Assembly (NCBI RefSeq): GCF_029953265.1
Contig: NZ_JASBAO010000001.1
Span: 1,812,001 to 1,876,000, forward strand
Source of the DNA: Commensalibacter oyaizuii
GTDB taxonomy: Bacteria; Pseudomonadota; Alphaproteobacteria; Acetobacterales; Acetobacteraceae
Length of the DNA stretch: 64,000 bases
Direction: 5' to 3'
Shown: piece by piece, positions 8,080 to 17,846 of the stretch
Layout of the letters: each line of letters starts with the position of its first letter
How positions within the stretch are numbered: position 1 is the stretch's first letter
Position numbers and translations under genes: made by a program
Notes under the pieces: generated by a model
Databases searched by the model: none
What the model was told of the DNA's origin: nothing
Seen by the model: only the letters and a program-made list of their open reading frames with translations

Positions 8080-8838
8080 ATGATTTACGGTTATGAATTG
8101 AATTCCAGATTATTATTGGGTACGGCTGGATATCCTTCACCAGATATCTTAGCCAAGGCTATTATGGAATCCGAAACGGATATTATTACGGTCAGCCTTA
8201 GGCGCGAAGGGTCTGCGGGGGAGGGATTTCGTCATCTTCTAAGTCAGGTAAAAAAACGGTTTTTACCTAATACGGCAGGATGTTATACGGTTAAGGAAGC
8301 TGTTACGACCGCCCACATGGCCAGAGAGGTTTTTAATACGACTTGGATCAAGTTAGAAGTGATAGGTCATGCGGATACGCTGCAGCCAGATCCTTTTGCT
8401 TTGGTAGAAGCCGCACGAATTTTATGTCAAGATGGGTTTGAGGTATTTCCTTATACGACCGAGGATTTAATTGTCGGTGATAAATTGCTAGAGGCAGGTT
8501 GCAAGGTTTTAATGCCGTGGGGTGCCCCTATTGGTTCTGGACAGGGACTGCGCAATATTGAGGGTTTACGGACGATGCGTTCTTATTTTTCAGATGTTCC
8601 GTTAATCATTGATGCGGGTATCGGTGCCCCAAGTCAGGCCGTGCAGGCAATGGAAATGGGGTTTGACGCAATTTTATTAAATACTGCTGTGGCCAAAGCT
8701 AAAGATCCCATTATGATGGCAGGGGCTTTCCGAGATGCTATTAAAGCAGGTCATAAAGGATATCAAGCTGGGGTGATGGAAAAACGCAATATGGCTTATA
8801 CCTCTACCCCTGCTTATGGTTTGGCGGATTTGAGCTAG
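8080..8838 (+). CDS. thiG: Thiazole synthase
   Basis: ThiG condenses deoxyxylulose phosphate, dehydroglycine and ThiS-thiocarboxylate into the thiamine thiazole. The 252-residue TIM barrel shows [14 protein letters not shown] near the start, the Schiff-base lysine in [24 protein letters not shown] and [10 protein letters not shown] at the phosphate site. The gene is fused end to start with thiE (TAG then ATG with no gap). Confidence 0.96.
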   Translation: MIYGYELNSRLLLGTAGYPSPDILAKAIMESETDIITVSLRREGSAGEGFRHLLSQVKKRFLPNTAGCYTVKEAVTTAHMAREVFNTTWIKLEVIGHADTLQPDPFALVEAARILCQDGFEVFPYTTEDLIVGDKLLEAGCKVLMPWGAPIGSGQGLRNIEGLRTMRSYFSDVPLIIDAGIGAPSQAVQAMEMGFDAILLNTAVAKAKDPIMMAGAFRDAIKAGHKGYQAGVMEKRNMAYTSTPAYGLADLS

Positions 8839-9450
8839 ATGGAGAAATTTTATTTGGTCACAGGATCAGTTAATTTATTGAAATTACTTGTTCCTGTTGG
8901 GGTAAAATTGGTACAATTGCGAATAAAGGATGCGCCAATCGATCAATTGCGACAACAAATAACTGAGGCCAAGTTATGTTGCCAACAATATGGGGCGACG
9001 TTGGTTTTGAATGATTATTGGCAATTGGCGTTAGAGTTGGGTATTGATTTTGTGCATTTGGGGCAGGAAGATCTACAGAACGCTGATTTTTCTGCATTGC
9101 GTCGTGCGAATATACGATTTGGGCTATCAACACACGATGAAGCAGAATTAGAGCTGGCATTATCTTTAACCCCTGCTTATGTGGCGTTGGGACCCGTATA
9201 TCCAACAAAATTAAAAAAAATGAAATGGGGGCCTCAGGGTCTACACCGTGTCCGTTTGTGGAAGCAGATAGCAGGACAAACCCCTCTAGTCGCCATTGGC
9301 GGGATTACCCCCCAACGTGTTGCTGGGGTCTTGGGTATGGGGGCGGATAGTGTTGCTGTTGTAACTGATATCCAATTGGCGTTGGATCCCGTGGCACGAT
9401 GTCAGGAATGGCTGCGTGCCATTAAAAAGGTTGATTATGCAACGATATGA
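8839..9450 (+). CDS. thiE: Thiamine phosphate synthase
   Basis: It joins HMP-pyrophosphate and thiazole phosphate to thiamine phosphate. The 203-residue TIM barrel shows VQLRIKD, the LVLNDYWQLAL metal/pyrophosphate region, VHLGQEDL, and the phosphate-binding ALGPVYPTKLKK and VAIGGIT blocks. It overlaps the following thiF-like gene by 14 bases. Confidence 0.93.
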   Translation: MEKFYLVTGSVNLLKLLVPVGVKLVQLRIKDAPIDQLRQQITEAKLCCQQYGATLVLNDYWQLALELGIDFVHLGQEDLQNADFSALRRANIRFGLSTHDEAELELALSLTPAYVALGPVYPTKLKKMKWGPQGLHRVRLWKQIAGQTPLVAIGGITPQRVAGVLGMGADSVAVVTDIQLALDPVARCQEWLRAIKKVDYATI

Positions 9451-10402
9451 ACGACAAATGAAGTTGCCAGAAATTGGCAAAGATGGCCAGGTTAAATTAT
9501 CAAAGTCCAGAATTCTGGTGGTTGGGTGTGGGGGATTGGGATGTACGGTCTTGCCATTATTGTGTGGTGGTGGTGTTGGTTATATCCGATTATATGATCA
9601 TGATGTGGTGGAGGAACATAACTTACATCGTCAATCTTTGTATCGTATGACTGATATTGGCAAACCAAAAGTATTCTGTGCAAAAACTCTTTTAAACCAG
9701 CAAAATCCTGATTGTCAAATTGATACATATCAGCAAAGACTGGTTCCTGGTAATGTGTATGAAGCTTTACAGAATATTGATTTGGTTATCGATGCCTCGG
9801 ATAATTTTATGGTGACTTATAGTTTATCGGATGCATGCAAAAAGGTATCTATACCATTAGTCAGTGCTTCTGTTATCGAACGTTATGGATATGTCGGGAG
9901 CTTTTGCGGTCACGGGCCTAGTTATCGGGCGGTGTTCCCCAAATTTGCATCCGTAGAGGGAAATTGTAATAGTGTTGGGGTAATGGGGCCTGTTGTTGCG
10001 ATATTAGGTGCAATTCAAGCGCAAATGGCCTTAAGTATTTTATTGGGTTTTACGAATTCCCCTTTGGGGCAATTGATTAATGTTGATTGTCGCACATGGC
10101 GGTTCAGTCAGTTTCGTTTTGATCAAGCTACAGAGCCTGAAGAAGAGGGGATAACGTTTATTGATTATGCTGATTTGAGAACCGATGATGTTATTATTGA
10201 GTTACGCAGCGTTCAGGAGGCTCCGCAAACTGTTGCCCCTAATGTTTTGCGGTTATTACCGCATGAAATCATAAATTGGGATCCCCCTTTGTCCCAACGG
10301 ATTATATGTGTTTGTAAAACTGGGGTCAGAGCTGCACAGGCAGCATATCAATTACAACAAAAAGGGGTAAAATCTTTGGCTATTTTGGCGGACTATCGAT
10401 AA
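9437..10402 (+). CDS. thiF: ThiF/MoeB-type adenylyltransferase with C-terminal rhodanese-like segment
   Basis: This E1-like enzyme should adenylate the C-terminal glycine of ThiS. ATG 9437, with AAAAGG six bases upstream, is preferred over an upstream in-frame GTG. The 321-residue protein has the N-terminal RYERQMKLPEIG block, the nucleotide motif VVGCGGLGC and DASDNF. NCNSVGVMGP carries the likely catalytic Cys. The tail (about 230-321) is rhodanese-like and ends in CVCKTGVRAAQAAYQLQQ. The usual zinc cysteines are missing: CYRC is SYRA here, and the second CxxC is absent. Confidence 0.85.
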   Translation: MQRYERQMKLPEIGKDGQVKLSKSRILVVGCGGLGCTVLPLLCGGGVGYIRLYDHDVVEEHNLHRQSLYRMTDIGKPKVFCAKTLLNQQNPDCQIDTYQQRLVPGNVYEALQNIDLVIDASDNFMVTYSLSDACKKVSIPLVSASVIERYGYVGSFCGHGPSYRAVFPKFASVEGNCNSVGVMGPVVAILGAIQAQMALSILLGFTNSPLGQLINVDCRTWRFSQFRFDQATEPEEEGITFIDYADLRTDDVIIELRSVQEAPQTVAPNVLRLLPHEIINWDPPLSQRIICVCKTGVRAAQAAYQLQQKGVKSLAILADYR

Positions 10403-10412
10403 TTTTGAAGCT

Positions 10413-10439
10413 TTTATTTTCCTTGTTGGGGAAAATAAA
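10413..10439. terminator. Terminator between convergent thiF-like gene and marC
   Basis: TTTATTTTCC (10413-10422) and GGAAAATAAA (10430-10439) form a perfect 10-bp stem with a 7-base loop. A second small hairpin, ACATAG/CTATGT, follows at 10444-10461 and overlaps the marC stop. Confidence 0.6.
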
Positions 10440-10455
10440 GGGAACATAGTTGTGT

Positions 10456-11169
10456 CTATGTGCGAAAAATAGGCATCAAGAATCCTTGAATCCCCGTCCC
10501 TATAATTTGCACACCAATACATAATAAAATTAATGCTGCCATTCGTGATAAAATACGCGCTCTTGATTTTCCCAGTAGTCTCATTGTTTTGTCACAAAAA
10601 GTATAGGTAACAAAAATGATCAGCGCGACAGCCACAATAGCAAGTAACAGCCCATTATAAAAACTAAAGATCGCTGCGTTGCCTGTGGTGGGTTTAACAG
10701 AACTTAGTGCAATGGTCACGGCAATACAGCCTGGACCTATGGTAAAGGGCATGGTCAATGGAAAAAAGGCCGCATCCAAACCGTTAGGCAGCGCCATGGT
10801 TCGCCCTCCTTGTTCGGCTTCTTTTTGTTTTCGATCGGCATTTTGTTCTGGTGCATTTAATAATGTCCATGCGCGGACTGCAATGACCAATCCCCCTGCG
10901 ATGCGAACAGCGTCAATACTAATCCCAAAAAACCGTAATACAAATTCACCAATCAATGCTGAAAGTGCTAAAATCATAAAAGAGTTTATGGCGATTTTTC
11001 TGGCCAGAATACGGCGCTCATCGTCATCTCTTTCTTCAGTTACTTGGTAAAAAATTAACGATGATCCCAAGGGGTCAGCGATAGAGATTAATGCAGGCAG
11101 ACACAGTAAGAAGCTGCCTGAAACACTGGACAATGCATGAAGTAAGGGAAGGGGTTCTGTAAAATGCAT
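10456..11169 (-). CDS. MarC family integral membrane protein
   Basis: The 237-residue hydrophobic protein has about six membrane segments and MarC (UPF0056) hallmarks: ALISIADPLGSSLIF in the first helix, an FFGISIDAVRIAGGLVIAVRAW block, and FPLTMPFTIGPGCIAVTI after a hydrophilic loop. Members are inner-membrane proteins of unknown transport role; the old link to multiple antibiotic resistance has not held up. It may be transcribed with the upstream mscS-like gene only if the palindrome between them is read through. Confidence 0.9.
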   Translation of the reverse strand: MHFTEPLPLLHALSSVSGSFLLCLPALISIADPLGSSLIFYQVTEERDDDERRILARKIAINSFMILALSALIGEFVLRFFGISIDAVRIAGGLVIAVRAWTLLNAPEQNADRKQKEAEQGGRTMALPNGLDAAFFPLTMPFTIGPGCIAVTIALSSVKPTTGNAAIFSFYNGLLLAIVAVALIIFVTYTFCDKTMRLLGKSRARILSRMAALILLCIGVQIIGTGIQGFLMPIFRT

Positions 11170-11192
11170 AGGTTCACTGTAATATGATGGAA

Positions 11193-11220
11193 GAAAAGAT
11201 ATGGAATTCCATATCTTTTC
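11193..11220 (-). terminator. 28-bp perfect palindrome between mscS-like gene and marC
   Basis: GAAAAGATATGGAA is followed directly by its exact reverse complement. As RNA on the minus strand it would fold into a hairpin ending in CTTTTC, 30 bases past the MscS stop and 24 bases before the marC ATG. It could be a terminator or a protein-binding palindrome. Confidence 0.5.
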
Positions 11221-11249
11221 AGTAAGGGGATAGATATTCCTTTTATAAG

Positions 11250-13691
11250 TTACTCGTTTTCAGATGCAAGGGATTCTTTATCTGTGGATTTAATTGCATA
11301 ATTACTAGATGCTAATATACCAATTTTAGCTAGATATTCAGACAGGATTTCGCTTTTTACCCCATCAGTACTGCTGGAATGACCAACATAACAGGTTATG
11401 GAAATCACGAGAGAAGTCTCCGTAATACTATCAACCAAGACTTTTGGGGCGGGGGGGTCCACGACTTCAGGGTGGTTGTTCATAATATCAATAATCAGCT
11501 GTCGTGAAGCTTCTAATTGTTTTACGGAAATAACTGGCAGTTTTAATGAAATTAATCCTAAATGACGGCTGCGTGTGGCGTTTTGAACAGAAGATGTAAT
11601 TAATTGAGAATTAGGAACAATAAGGGTAGAGAAATCACTTAACTGAATTTCAGTTGCACGAACCTTGATACTCATAACCGTACCTTTAACACCACCAATT
11701 GTCACAGTATCACCGATACGGACGGGGCGTTCTGCCAATAAAATCAGACCAGACACGAAATTTTGTACGATGGCTTGTAAACCAAATCCAATACCAACGG
11801 ATAATGCACTGACGATCCAGGTAATATTTTGTGTTGTAACCCCTAAAATGGAGAGAACAACCATCGCGATTAATACCCAGCAGAAATAATTGAATATTGT
11901 GTCAATAGAGTTACGGGTTGCATTATCGAGATTTGTTTTAGGAAATAATTTGCTGTTTAACCAATTGCGTATTAAACGAACACAGTAAATTCCAATCAAA
12001 AAAACAAATAACGCCTCAAGAATAGTAGAAAAAGAAATACTGATATTACCAATTTTTTGATTTTGTAGCGTACTGGTTAAATGATCAACGAAAGAAAGTA
12101 AGTCAAAATTGCCAGGTGATGCGACAGAGGCAATCATTAAAATGATAGTTAATAAGGTAATAAATCCGGTAATAACGATTGATAGTTGGTCCATACGCTG
12201 GGCTCTGATACCAATAAGCTGTAGTTTTTTGCCTAACCAACGATCTGGATCTAAGATTAATGCGGTAATATCATTTAAAAGCATTCTTAGGAGGCTGAGA
12301 GTGCTAAAGACCAAGATAACCCAATTCAGCCATACACACATCGAAAATCCAAGATAAATATATCCACTGAGAACAGCCGCGATACAAATAATACAAAAAA
12401 CTGGTAATCCAACGGCAATCAAAATAAAGCTGATATCTGGTCCTTTGTCAGTTTGGGTACTAAGTTTTTGTTGGCCAATTTTGCGTAATCGAATAGGGAT
12501 CATCAAGAATAGAATACAAGCAATACAGGTAAAGAAACCATTACACAGTTGTTGCGCTAAAATGCTAACCCCACTGGTTGTATTGATATATTTTACAATT
12601 CCTAACAAAAAGATCATTAAGGCATAAATATTAGGTAGAATATTAATCGCTTGGGCTGTTTTATCGCTGATGGGTAAAAGACGCCATTGAGGTTTTTGAA
12701 CCGCTAAAAATCCTCTGTACAATCCTAGGATAAATCCACAAAAATACAGTTGATGAATAATATTTTGGGAAAAGTCGAATGCTGGGTGGCTTGCACTATC
12801 TTGATAATCTAGACAGGTTAACAAGATGGTTGCAGATATCCCTGCAATGAATGAACATAAAATAGCAGAGAATAACGTCATGATACTGCGACGTAACCGT
12901 GTGGGCGGAATAATCTTCTCGACAATTCTGGCAATTACTTTTTCGATAACAGCACGAACAACAAACACCATTAAGATTGTGCTAATAATCCCAACGAATA
13001 ATAATAAACGGCCGTTATCTTTTGTATTCCAGGCGTTGGTAAATAAACCGATAAAGTCATTATATAGGCCACTCATTCGTTTTTGATCGCTGGCACTGGT
13101 CAGATTAATTTGACGCCAGAAATTATACGTTAAAGGAGATGGGTTGTGGGTAAGCAGTTGTACTTGCTGAATATTTGACAATGATTGTTGGATTTGAAAG
13201 ACTTGGCTATTTGCTTCTAACTGAATGATGGTTGCTTGTTGTATTTGTGCATTTAAATCGTTTTTATTTTTAACAATCGACTTATAATAATCGTTAAAGT
13301 TGCTGTTTTCGCTTTTATCTTTTTCCCCAGAGACCGTTTCCATTAGTTTTATGGCTTGGTCATACCCAGTAACTCTAGGTTTTAACATATTAATTAATCG
13401 GGTTGATTCTGACGAAATATCTTGCGCTTGGGTCAGTAAGTCCTTAAAAGCATTACGATTTTGTGATCGATTCAAGGATTGTAGGTTCTTATTAATATTA
13501 CGTAATTTTTTAATTAATCTGTCCAAAGCTGGTTGGGTATTGGGATCAGGAATATTAATAAAAATTGGCGGGTTAGATGTGGTTTTGGATGCACTTGGTG
13601 CTTTGTTCTCGGTTTGACTGAAAGCAGGGGATATTCCCGTAATTCCCAGCAGTAGAAACGTAAACAGCAGGTAGCGTAAAATTAATTTCAT
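11250..13691 (-). CDS. DUF3772-containing MscS-family mechanosensitive channel
   Basis: The 813-residue protein has a signal peptide (to about residue 25), then a periplasmic helical/coiled-coil DUF3772-type domain to about 220, followed by roughly ten membrane segments. The MscS core lies near 590-790 and includes the pore-lining region GIGFGLQAIVQNFVSGLILLAERPVRIGDTVTI and the beta domain VKGTVMSIKVRATEI. Such long MscS relatives release solutes on hypo-osmotic shock. The gene stands alone with a palindrome after it. Confidence 0.9.
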   Translation of the reverse strand: MKLILRYLLFTFLLLGITGISPAFSQTENKAPSASKTTSNPPIFINIPDPNTQPALDRLIKKLRNINKNLQSLNRSQNRNAFKDLLTQAQDISSESTRLINMLKPRVTGYDQAIKLMETVSGEKDKSENSNFNDYYKSIVKNKNDLNAQIQQATIIQLEANSQVFQIQQSLSNIQQVQLLTHNPSPLTYNFWRQINLTSASDQKRMSGLYNDFIGLFTNAWNTKDNGRLLLFVGIISTILMVFVVRAVIEKVIARIVEKIIPPTRLRRSIMTLFSAILCSFIAGISATILLTCLDYQDSASHPAFDFSQNIIHQLYFCGFILGLYRGFLAVQKPQWRLLPISDKTAQAINILPNIYALMIFLLGIVKYINTTSGVSILAQQLCNGFFTCIACILFLMIPIRLRKIGQQKLSTQTDKGPDISFILIAVGLPVFCIICIAAVLSGYIYLGFSMCVWLNWVILVFSTLSLLRMLLNDITALILDPDRWLGKKLQLIGIRAQRMDQLSIVITGFITLLTIILMIASVASPGNFDLLSFVDHLTSTLQNQKIGNISISFSTILEALFVFLIGIYCVRLIRNWLNSKLFPKTNLDNATRNSIDTIFNYFCWVLIAMVVLSILGVTTQNITWIVSALSVGIGFGLQAIVQNFVSGLILLAERPVRIGDTVTIGGVKGTVMSIKVRATEIQLSDFSTLIVPNSQLITSSVQNATRSRHLGLISLKLPVISVKQLEASRQLIIDIMNNHPEVVDPPAPKVLVDSITETSLVISITCYVGHSSSTDGVKSEILSEYLAKIGILASSNYAIKSTDKESLASENE

Positions 13692-13888
13692 AATGGCTCC
13701 TGATCAAAGACTTTAAATAATTGGAAAATATAAAGATAAAAAGCATCTATGATATTGCGATGCTTGGGAAATTTTTAATAATTGAGATTGAGTTGTGTAG
13801 ATGAGTTGTAAAAAACTTAAGTTTATCTTGAAAAAAAATCAAGAAAATTAGTGGTTATTACGACAGCAATATCGAAGCAAAAATTATA

Positions 13889-15127
13889 CTAATGAGGTTT
13901 AATATTATGTAATTGATCAACTTTTCTAAGGGATGGGAAAAAATACATCCATAATAAGGTAATAATAACTGTGCCTATTCCCCCCATCACAACACAGTTA
14001 ACTGGACCAATAGCTTCTGCCAGCATACCACTTTCGAATTCCCCTAATTGATTTGATGAACCTATAAATAGCATGTTGATGGCTGAAACACGTCCCAGCA
14101 TATAATCAGGGGTCAGTAGTTGAACCAGAGTACTGCGCACGACAACACTAATGACATCCGCACCCCCCAATATGATCAAACAAATCACAGAAAGGGATAA
14201 TTGAGTTGAAAGACCAAAAATAATAGTAGCAATGCCAAATACAAAAACTGCGCTAAACATCCATTTTCCAGCATGATTACGGATGGGATATTTTGTCAAA
14301 TACAATGCAACCAGTAATGCCCCAATTGCAGAGGATGCGCGTAATATTCCTAAACCAATGGGCCCACAGTCCAAAATTGTTCTGGCATAGATAGGTAGCA
14401 TTGCCGTTGCACCCCCTAATAAAACAGCGAACAAATCCAGCGATATTGCCCCTAAGATACTAGGCTTTGAGAAAATGAAATAAATCCCTCCCAATAAATT
14501 TTCAATGGATAAAGGCATGGGTGTTTTTTGTGTCGGTTTAAATTGAATAGTAACGGTTGCAATTGCTGCTAAAACAAAGCCGATTGTGCAAAAAATATAG
14601 GTAAAATCAGGCCCAATTCCATATAAAATACCGCCTAATGCAGGTCCGACAATGGATGCTATTTGAAATAAAGATGAAGATAGAGTTGTGGCTTGGGGGA
14701 AAATTTTAGGCGGAACAATATTGATTAAGAATGTTTTTTGACAAGGCATTTCAAAGGCTCTGGCACATCCAAACAAAACCAGTGCTCCGTAAATAATACG
14801 GGGATTTAACCAGTTTTCAAATGATCCCCATGATAAAATAGCCGCACAAAGTGCCTCGATAAACAGGCAAATAATGACGATATATTTGCGATTAAATCGA
14901 TCAGACACATGCCCTGCAGGTAAGACAAAAATAAGTAACGGCAAAAACATAGCTAATCCAACAAAGCCCAGCGCTGCGGCACTGTGGGTAAGATCATAAA
15001 TTTGCCACCCAATAGCAACCGCCAGGGTCTGCATAGCCAGCGAGGATAAGGTGCGCGCCAAAATGGCTGCACATAAGCCAGGATAAAGGATAAGTTGTTT
15101 AAAGGAAAATGTGATAGATGAGGACAT
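13889..15127 (-). CDS. MFS transporter (EntS/MFS_3-like exporter)
   Basis: The 412-residue protein has about 12 membrane segments, the conserved HVSDRFNRKYIV loop between helices 2 and 3 and a second-half repeat. The pattern of QTLAVAIGWQIYDLT in helix 1 and LFGCARAFEMPCQ in the 4th helix resembles the enterobactin-exporter-like group of drug/siderophore efflux MFS proteins. No siderophore genes lie nearby, so the substrate is unknown. It is monocistronic. Confidence 0.85.
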   Translation of the reverse strand: MSSSITFSFKQLILYPGLCAAILARTLSSLAMQTLAVAIGWQIYDLTHSAAALGFVGLAMFLPLLIFVLPAGHVSDRFNRKYIVIICLFIEALCAAILSWGSFENWLNPRIIYGALVLFGCARAFEMPCQKTFLINIVPPKIFPQATTLSSSLFQIASIVGPALGGILYGIGPDFTYIFCTIGFVLAAIATVTIQFKPTQKTPMPLSIENLLGGIYFIFSKPSILGAISLDLFAVLLGGATAMLPIYARTILDCGPIGLGILRASSAIGALLVALYLTKYPIRNHAGKWMFSAVFVFGIATIIFGLSTQLSLSVICLIILGGADVISVVVRSTLVQLLTPDYMLGRVSAINMLFIGSSNQLGEFESGMLAEAIGPVNCVVMGGIGTVIITLLWMYFFPSLRKVDQLHNIKPH

Positions 15128-15748
15128 TGCCGTAAACGAATAATATACAGAGATATGAAAACTGATACAAAATTATCGAGGTTGTAAACATTATGATCAT
15201 TTTTATTCTAGAGCAAAATAAAAACCGCATTACGTGATATAAATTCGAATATGTTTTTGTTTGGCTGCCTTTTTATAAGGTTATTCATGTGTAATTTTTT
15301 TTCTGTTGGTTTGGCAGAAACATATCTTTGGTAAATGGATAATAAGAAGTTAATTAGAAAAGTGTAAGCGCTCTATGTCGTTAAGGACGACAGTATTTAG
15401 CAAGATTATTATGGCCCTTAGTAGTATGAAAAGGCATAGGGCAAGGGGCCTACTTTGTTTCAGTTCAGTATGGATATAACTTACATTAAAAAAATTCAGA
15501 TAAATAAAATTTCATGGGATAAAATCAGTAAGCAAAAGCAACGCACAAGTTTATTTTGACTTAGGGAAGATATATTCCTGTGAAATTAGCGTTGATAAAT
15601 ATCTTGTAAGCGCTTAGTAATATGTCGTGTAATTTGGTAAAAATAATTATATAGACACCTGCAAGTTTTATGGTTTGATACTATAAGAAAACAAAAATAA
15701 TTAGATAAGTAATATTTAATAATTTTTTTAAATGGTATTTTTTGATTA
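15128..15748. other. Long intergenic region with structured elements
   Basis: The 620-base divergent spacer lies between an MFS gene and yigZ. I see no protein gene. It contains two adjacent hairpins (15376-15450) and a repeated GTAAGCGCT motif at 15364-15372 and 15606-15614. Each copy is followed within 3-9 bases by TATGTCGT. The rest is AT-rich and presumably holds promoters for both flanking genes. Confidence 0.6.
15364..15452. ncRNA. Candidate small structured RNA
   Basis: TGTCGT (15376-15381) and ACGACA (15387-15392) form a perfect 6-bp stem with loop TAAGG. Then GGCCCTT (15413-15419) pairs with AAGGGGCC (15443-15450) with a one-base bulge around an inner TATG/CATA hairpin. G/C clustering here contrasts with the AT-rich surroundings. 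I cannot match it to a known RNA family, and the strand is undetermined. Confidence 0.3.
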
Positions 15749-16348
15749 ATGGATAAAAACAATATTATTTATCAACTAACTGGACCTTATCAATATAAAC
15801 AGGAGATTAAAAAAAGTATCTTTTTAGCTCATGCTATCCCTGTGGTTTCAGAAGATCAGGTTCACGAATGGTTGCATAAGTTAAGGGTGTCAGAGGCCAC
15901 CCACAATTGTTGGGCCTATCGCATTGGTCAAAAATATCGCAGCGATGATGATGGCGAACCCTCTGGTACAGCAGGGCGTCCAATTTTACAGGTGATTGAA
16001 AAACAAAATTTTGATCAGGTGCTGATTTTGGTTATTCGTTGGTTTGGAGGGATTAAATTGGGGGCCGGTGGGTTAATTCGTGCCTATGGGGGTACAGCCG
16101 CCCAATGTTTACGCCAAGCCCCTTGTGCGGAGTATATTCCTCAAAAGACGGCTAGTATTTTGTGTTCTTTTTCAGATCATGCTCTATTAAAAGCAAGGAT
16201 TACAGAATATGATGCCCAAATAATTGCAGAGGAATTTGGAGCAGAGGTAGAAATGAAAATTACTGTCCCCGAAGATGCATATAACGCATTATATGATCGA
16301 GTTTTGGATCTTACTCGGGGACAGGCTGTTGTAATAGAAGCAGATTAA
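15749..16348 (+). CDS. YigZ/IMPACT family protein
   Basis: The 199-residue protein shows the UPF0029 N-terminal domain hallmarks: KKSIFLAHAIPV, ATHNCWAYRIG, DDDGEPSGTAGRPIL, and RWFGGIKLGAGGLIRAY. A DUF1949-like C-terminal domain covers about 135-199. The family is related to eukaryotic IMPACT regulators of Gcn2; its bacterial function is not firmly known. Its stop overlaps the convergent tldD stop by 4 bases. Confidence 0.92.
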   Translation: MDKNNIIYQLTGPYQYKQEIKKSIFLAHAIPVVSEDQVHEWLHKLRVSEATHNCWAYRIGQKYRSDDDGEPSGTAGRPILQVIEKQNFDQVLILVIRWFGGIKLGAGGLIRAYGGTAAQCLRQAPCAEYIPQKTASILCSFSDHALLKARITEYDAQIIAEEFGAEVEMKITVPEDAYNALYDRVLDLTRGQAVVIEAD

Positions 16349-17796
16349 AGATCTGTTCCCCCAACGGTTAATCCAGACATTTTAAGCGCAGGTTGTCCGA
16401 CACCTACGGGTACGCCTTGGCCCGCTTTACCACAAGTACCAACACCTTTATCAAGTTCCATTTTATCGCCAATCATGGTGATTTTTGTTAAGGCATCTGC
16501 ACCATTGCCAATGAGGGTGGCCCCTTTTACAGGATGGGTCACTTTACCATCTTCAATTAAATAGGCCTCAGAGGTAGAGAAAACAAATTTACCTGATGTA
16601 ATATCGACTTGTCCACCACCGAAATTAACCGCATAAATTCCGCGTTTGGTATTGGAAATCATATCATCTAATGGTGCTTGCCCCGCCAACATAAAGGTAT
16701 TGGTCATTCTGGGAATAGGGGTATACGCAAAAGATTGACGTCGACCGTTTCCAGTGGATTGTTTATTCATTAATCGGGCATTTAACCGATCATAAATAAA
16801 ACCTGTTAAAATCCCATCCTCGATTAAAGTTGTGCGTTGAGTAGGGGTGCCTTCGTCATCAATGCTCAGACTGCCACGACGTTCAGAAATTGTACCATCG
16901 TCAACAACAGTCACACCAGGGGCGGCAATCTTCTTGCCCATCAGGCCCGCAAAGGCAGAGGTACCTTTGCGGTTAAAGTCACCTTCTAATCCATGACCAA
17001 TTGCTTCGTGTAGCAAAATGCCAGGCCAGCCTGATCCTAAGACAACATCCATTTCCCCAGCAGGGGCAGGTTTGCTGTGTTGATTGACTAAGGATTGGCG
17101 CAAAGCTTCGTCAACGGCACTTTTCCATAAATGTTCTTGGGTGATTTCGTCATATCCATACCGTCCACCGCATCCAAACGATCCGACCTCTCTGCGGCCG
17201 TTTTCTTCGGTAATAACTGTGACATTTAATCTTATCAAAGGGCGAATATCAGCCACACGGAAATGATTTGCTCGTATAATTTGAACGGCTTGCCACTCCC
17301 CAGAGATGGAGGCACTGACTTGCACGACACGTTTATCTTTTCCACGTGCATAGTCGTTAATCTCATGCAACAGAGTTGCCCGTGCTGAAAAACTGCCTTG
17401 TTGTAAAGGATTTTCAGGATGGTATAGCCGTTGATTGGTTGGGATAGGATTATCGGACATGGTGCCAGTTTGTTGCAATTTTAACTGGCTTACTGTTTCG
17501 CTGGCACGTTTTAATGCTTTGTCATTTAATTCATTGGAATGGGCAAATCCAGTTTCTGTATTCAGGACAGAGCGTAAACCAAAACCAGAGGTAATATCAG
17601 TTGTTGCAGTACGAATGGTGCCGTCATCAATACTGATCATTTCGCTTTCGCGATACTCCAAAAACAATTCTCCGTCATCCATTCCTGTTAATGTTTCATG
17701 GACAGATTTTTCGGTTTGGTGACGGTCAAGCTGACTGGAAGATGGATTAAAAAATAATTCATCAGTCATAGCCAGTGCATTGATGGGATCAGTCAT
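16345..17796 (-). CDS. tldD: Metalloprotease TldD
   Basis: TldD, normally with TldE/PmbA, degrades unfolded or modified peptides and matures some ribosomal peptides. The 483-residue protein has family length and the zinc motif HEAIGH in LLHEAIGHGLEGDF. It also shows the downstream GTPTQRTTLIEDGIL, RQSFAYTPIPRMTNTFM and GGQVDITSGKFVFSTSEAYLIEDGK-type blocks. No pmbA homologue is in the window. It is upstream of nothing obvious on this strand and converges on yigZ. Confidence 0.93.
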   Translation of the reverse strand: MTDPINALAMTDELFFNPSSSQLDRHQTEKSVHETLTGMDDGELFLEYRESEMISIDDGTIRTATTDITSGFGLRSVLNTETGFAHSNELNDKALKRASETVSQLKLQQTGTMSDNPIPTNQRLYHPENPLQQGSFSARATLLHEINDYARGKDKRVVQVSASISGEWQAVQIIRANHFRVADIRPLIRLNVTVITEENGRREVGSFGCGGRYGYDEITQEHLWKSAVDEALRQSLVNQHSKPAPAGEMDVVLGSGWPGILLHEAIGHGLEGDFNRKGTSAFAGLMGKKIAAPGVTVVDDGTISERRGSLSIDDEGTPTQRTTLIEDGILTGFIYDRLNARLMNKQSTGNGRRQSFAYTPIPRMTNTFMLAGQAPLDDMISNTKRGIYAVNFGGGQVDITSGKFVFSTSEAYLIEDGKVTHPVKGATLIGNGADALTKITMIGDKMELDKGVGTCGKAGQGVPVGVGQPALKMSGLTVGGTDL

Positions 17797-17846
17797 AAGG
17801 AATACTTTCAGTTCAAAAAAATTAAGAGTTTAAGAGATAATTGGAA

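Noticed and set aside
10679-11050. 123-residue plus-strand frame inside marC
   Set aside because: It is an antisense shadow of the MarC coding sequence; its content mirrors MarC codons and has no family features.
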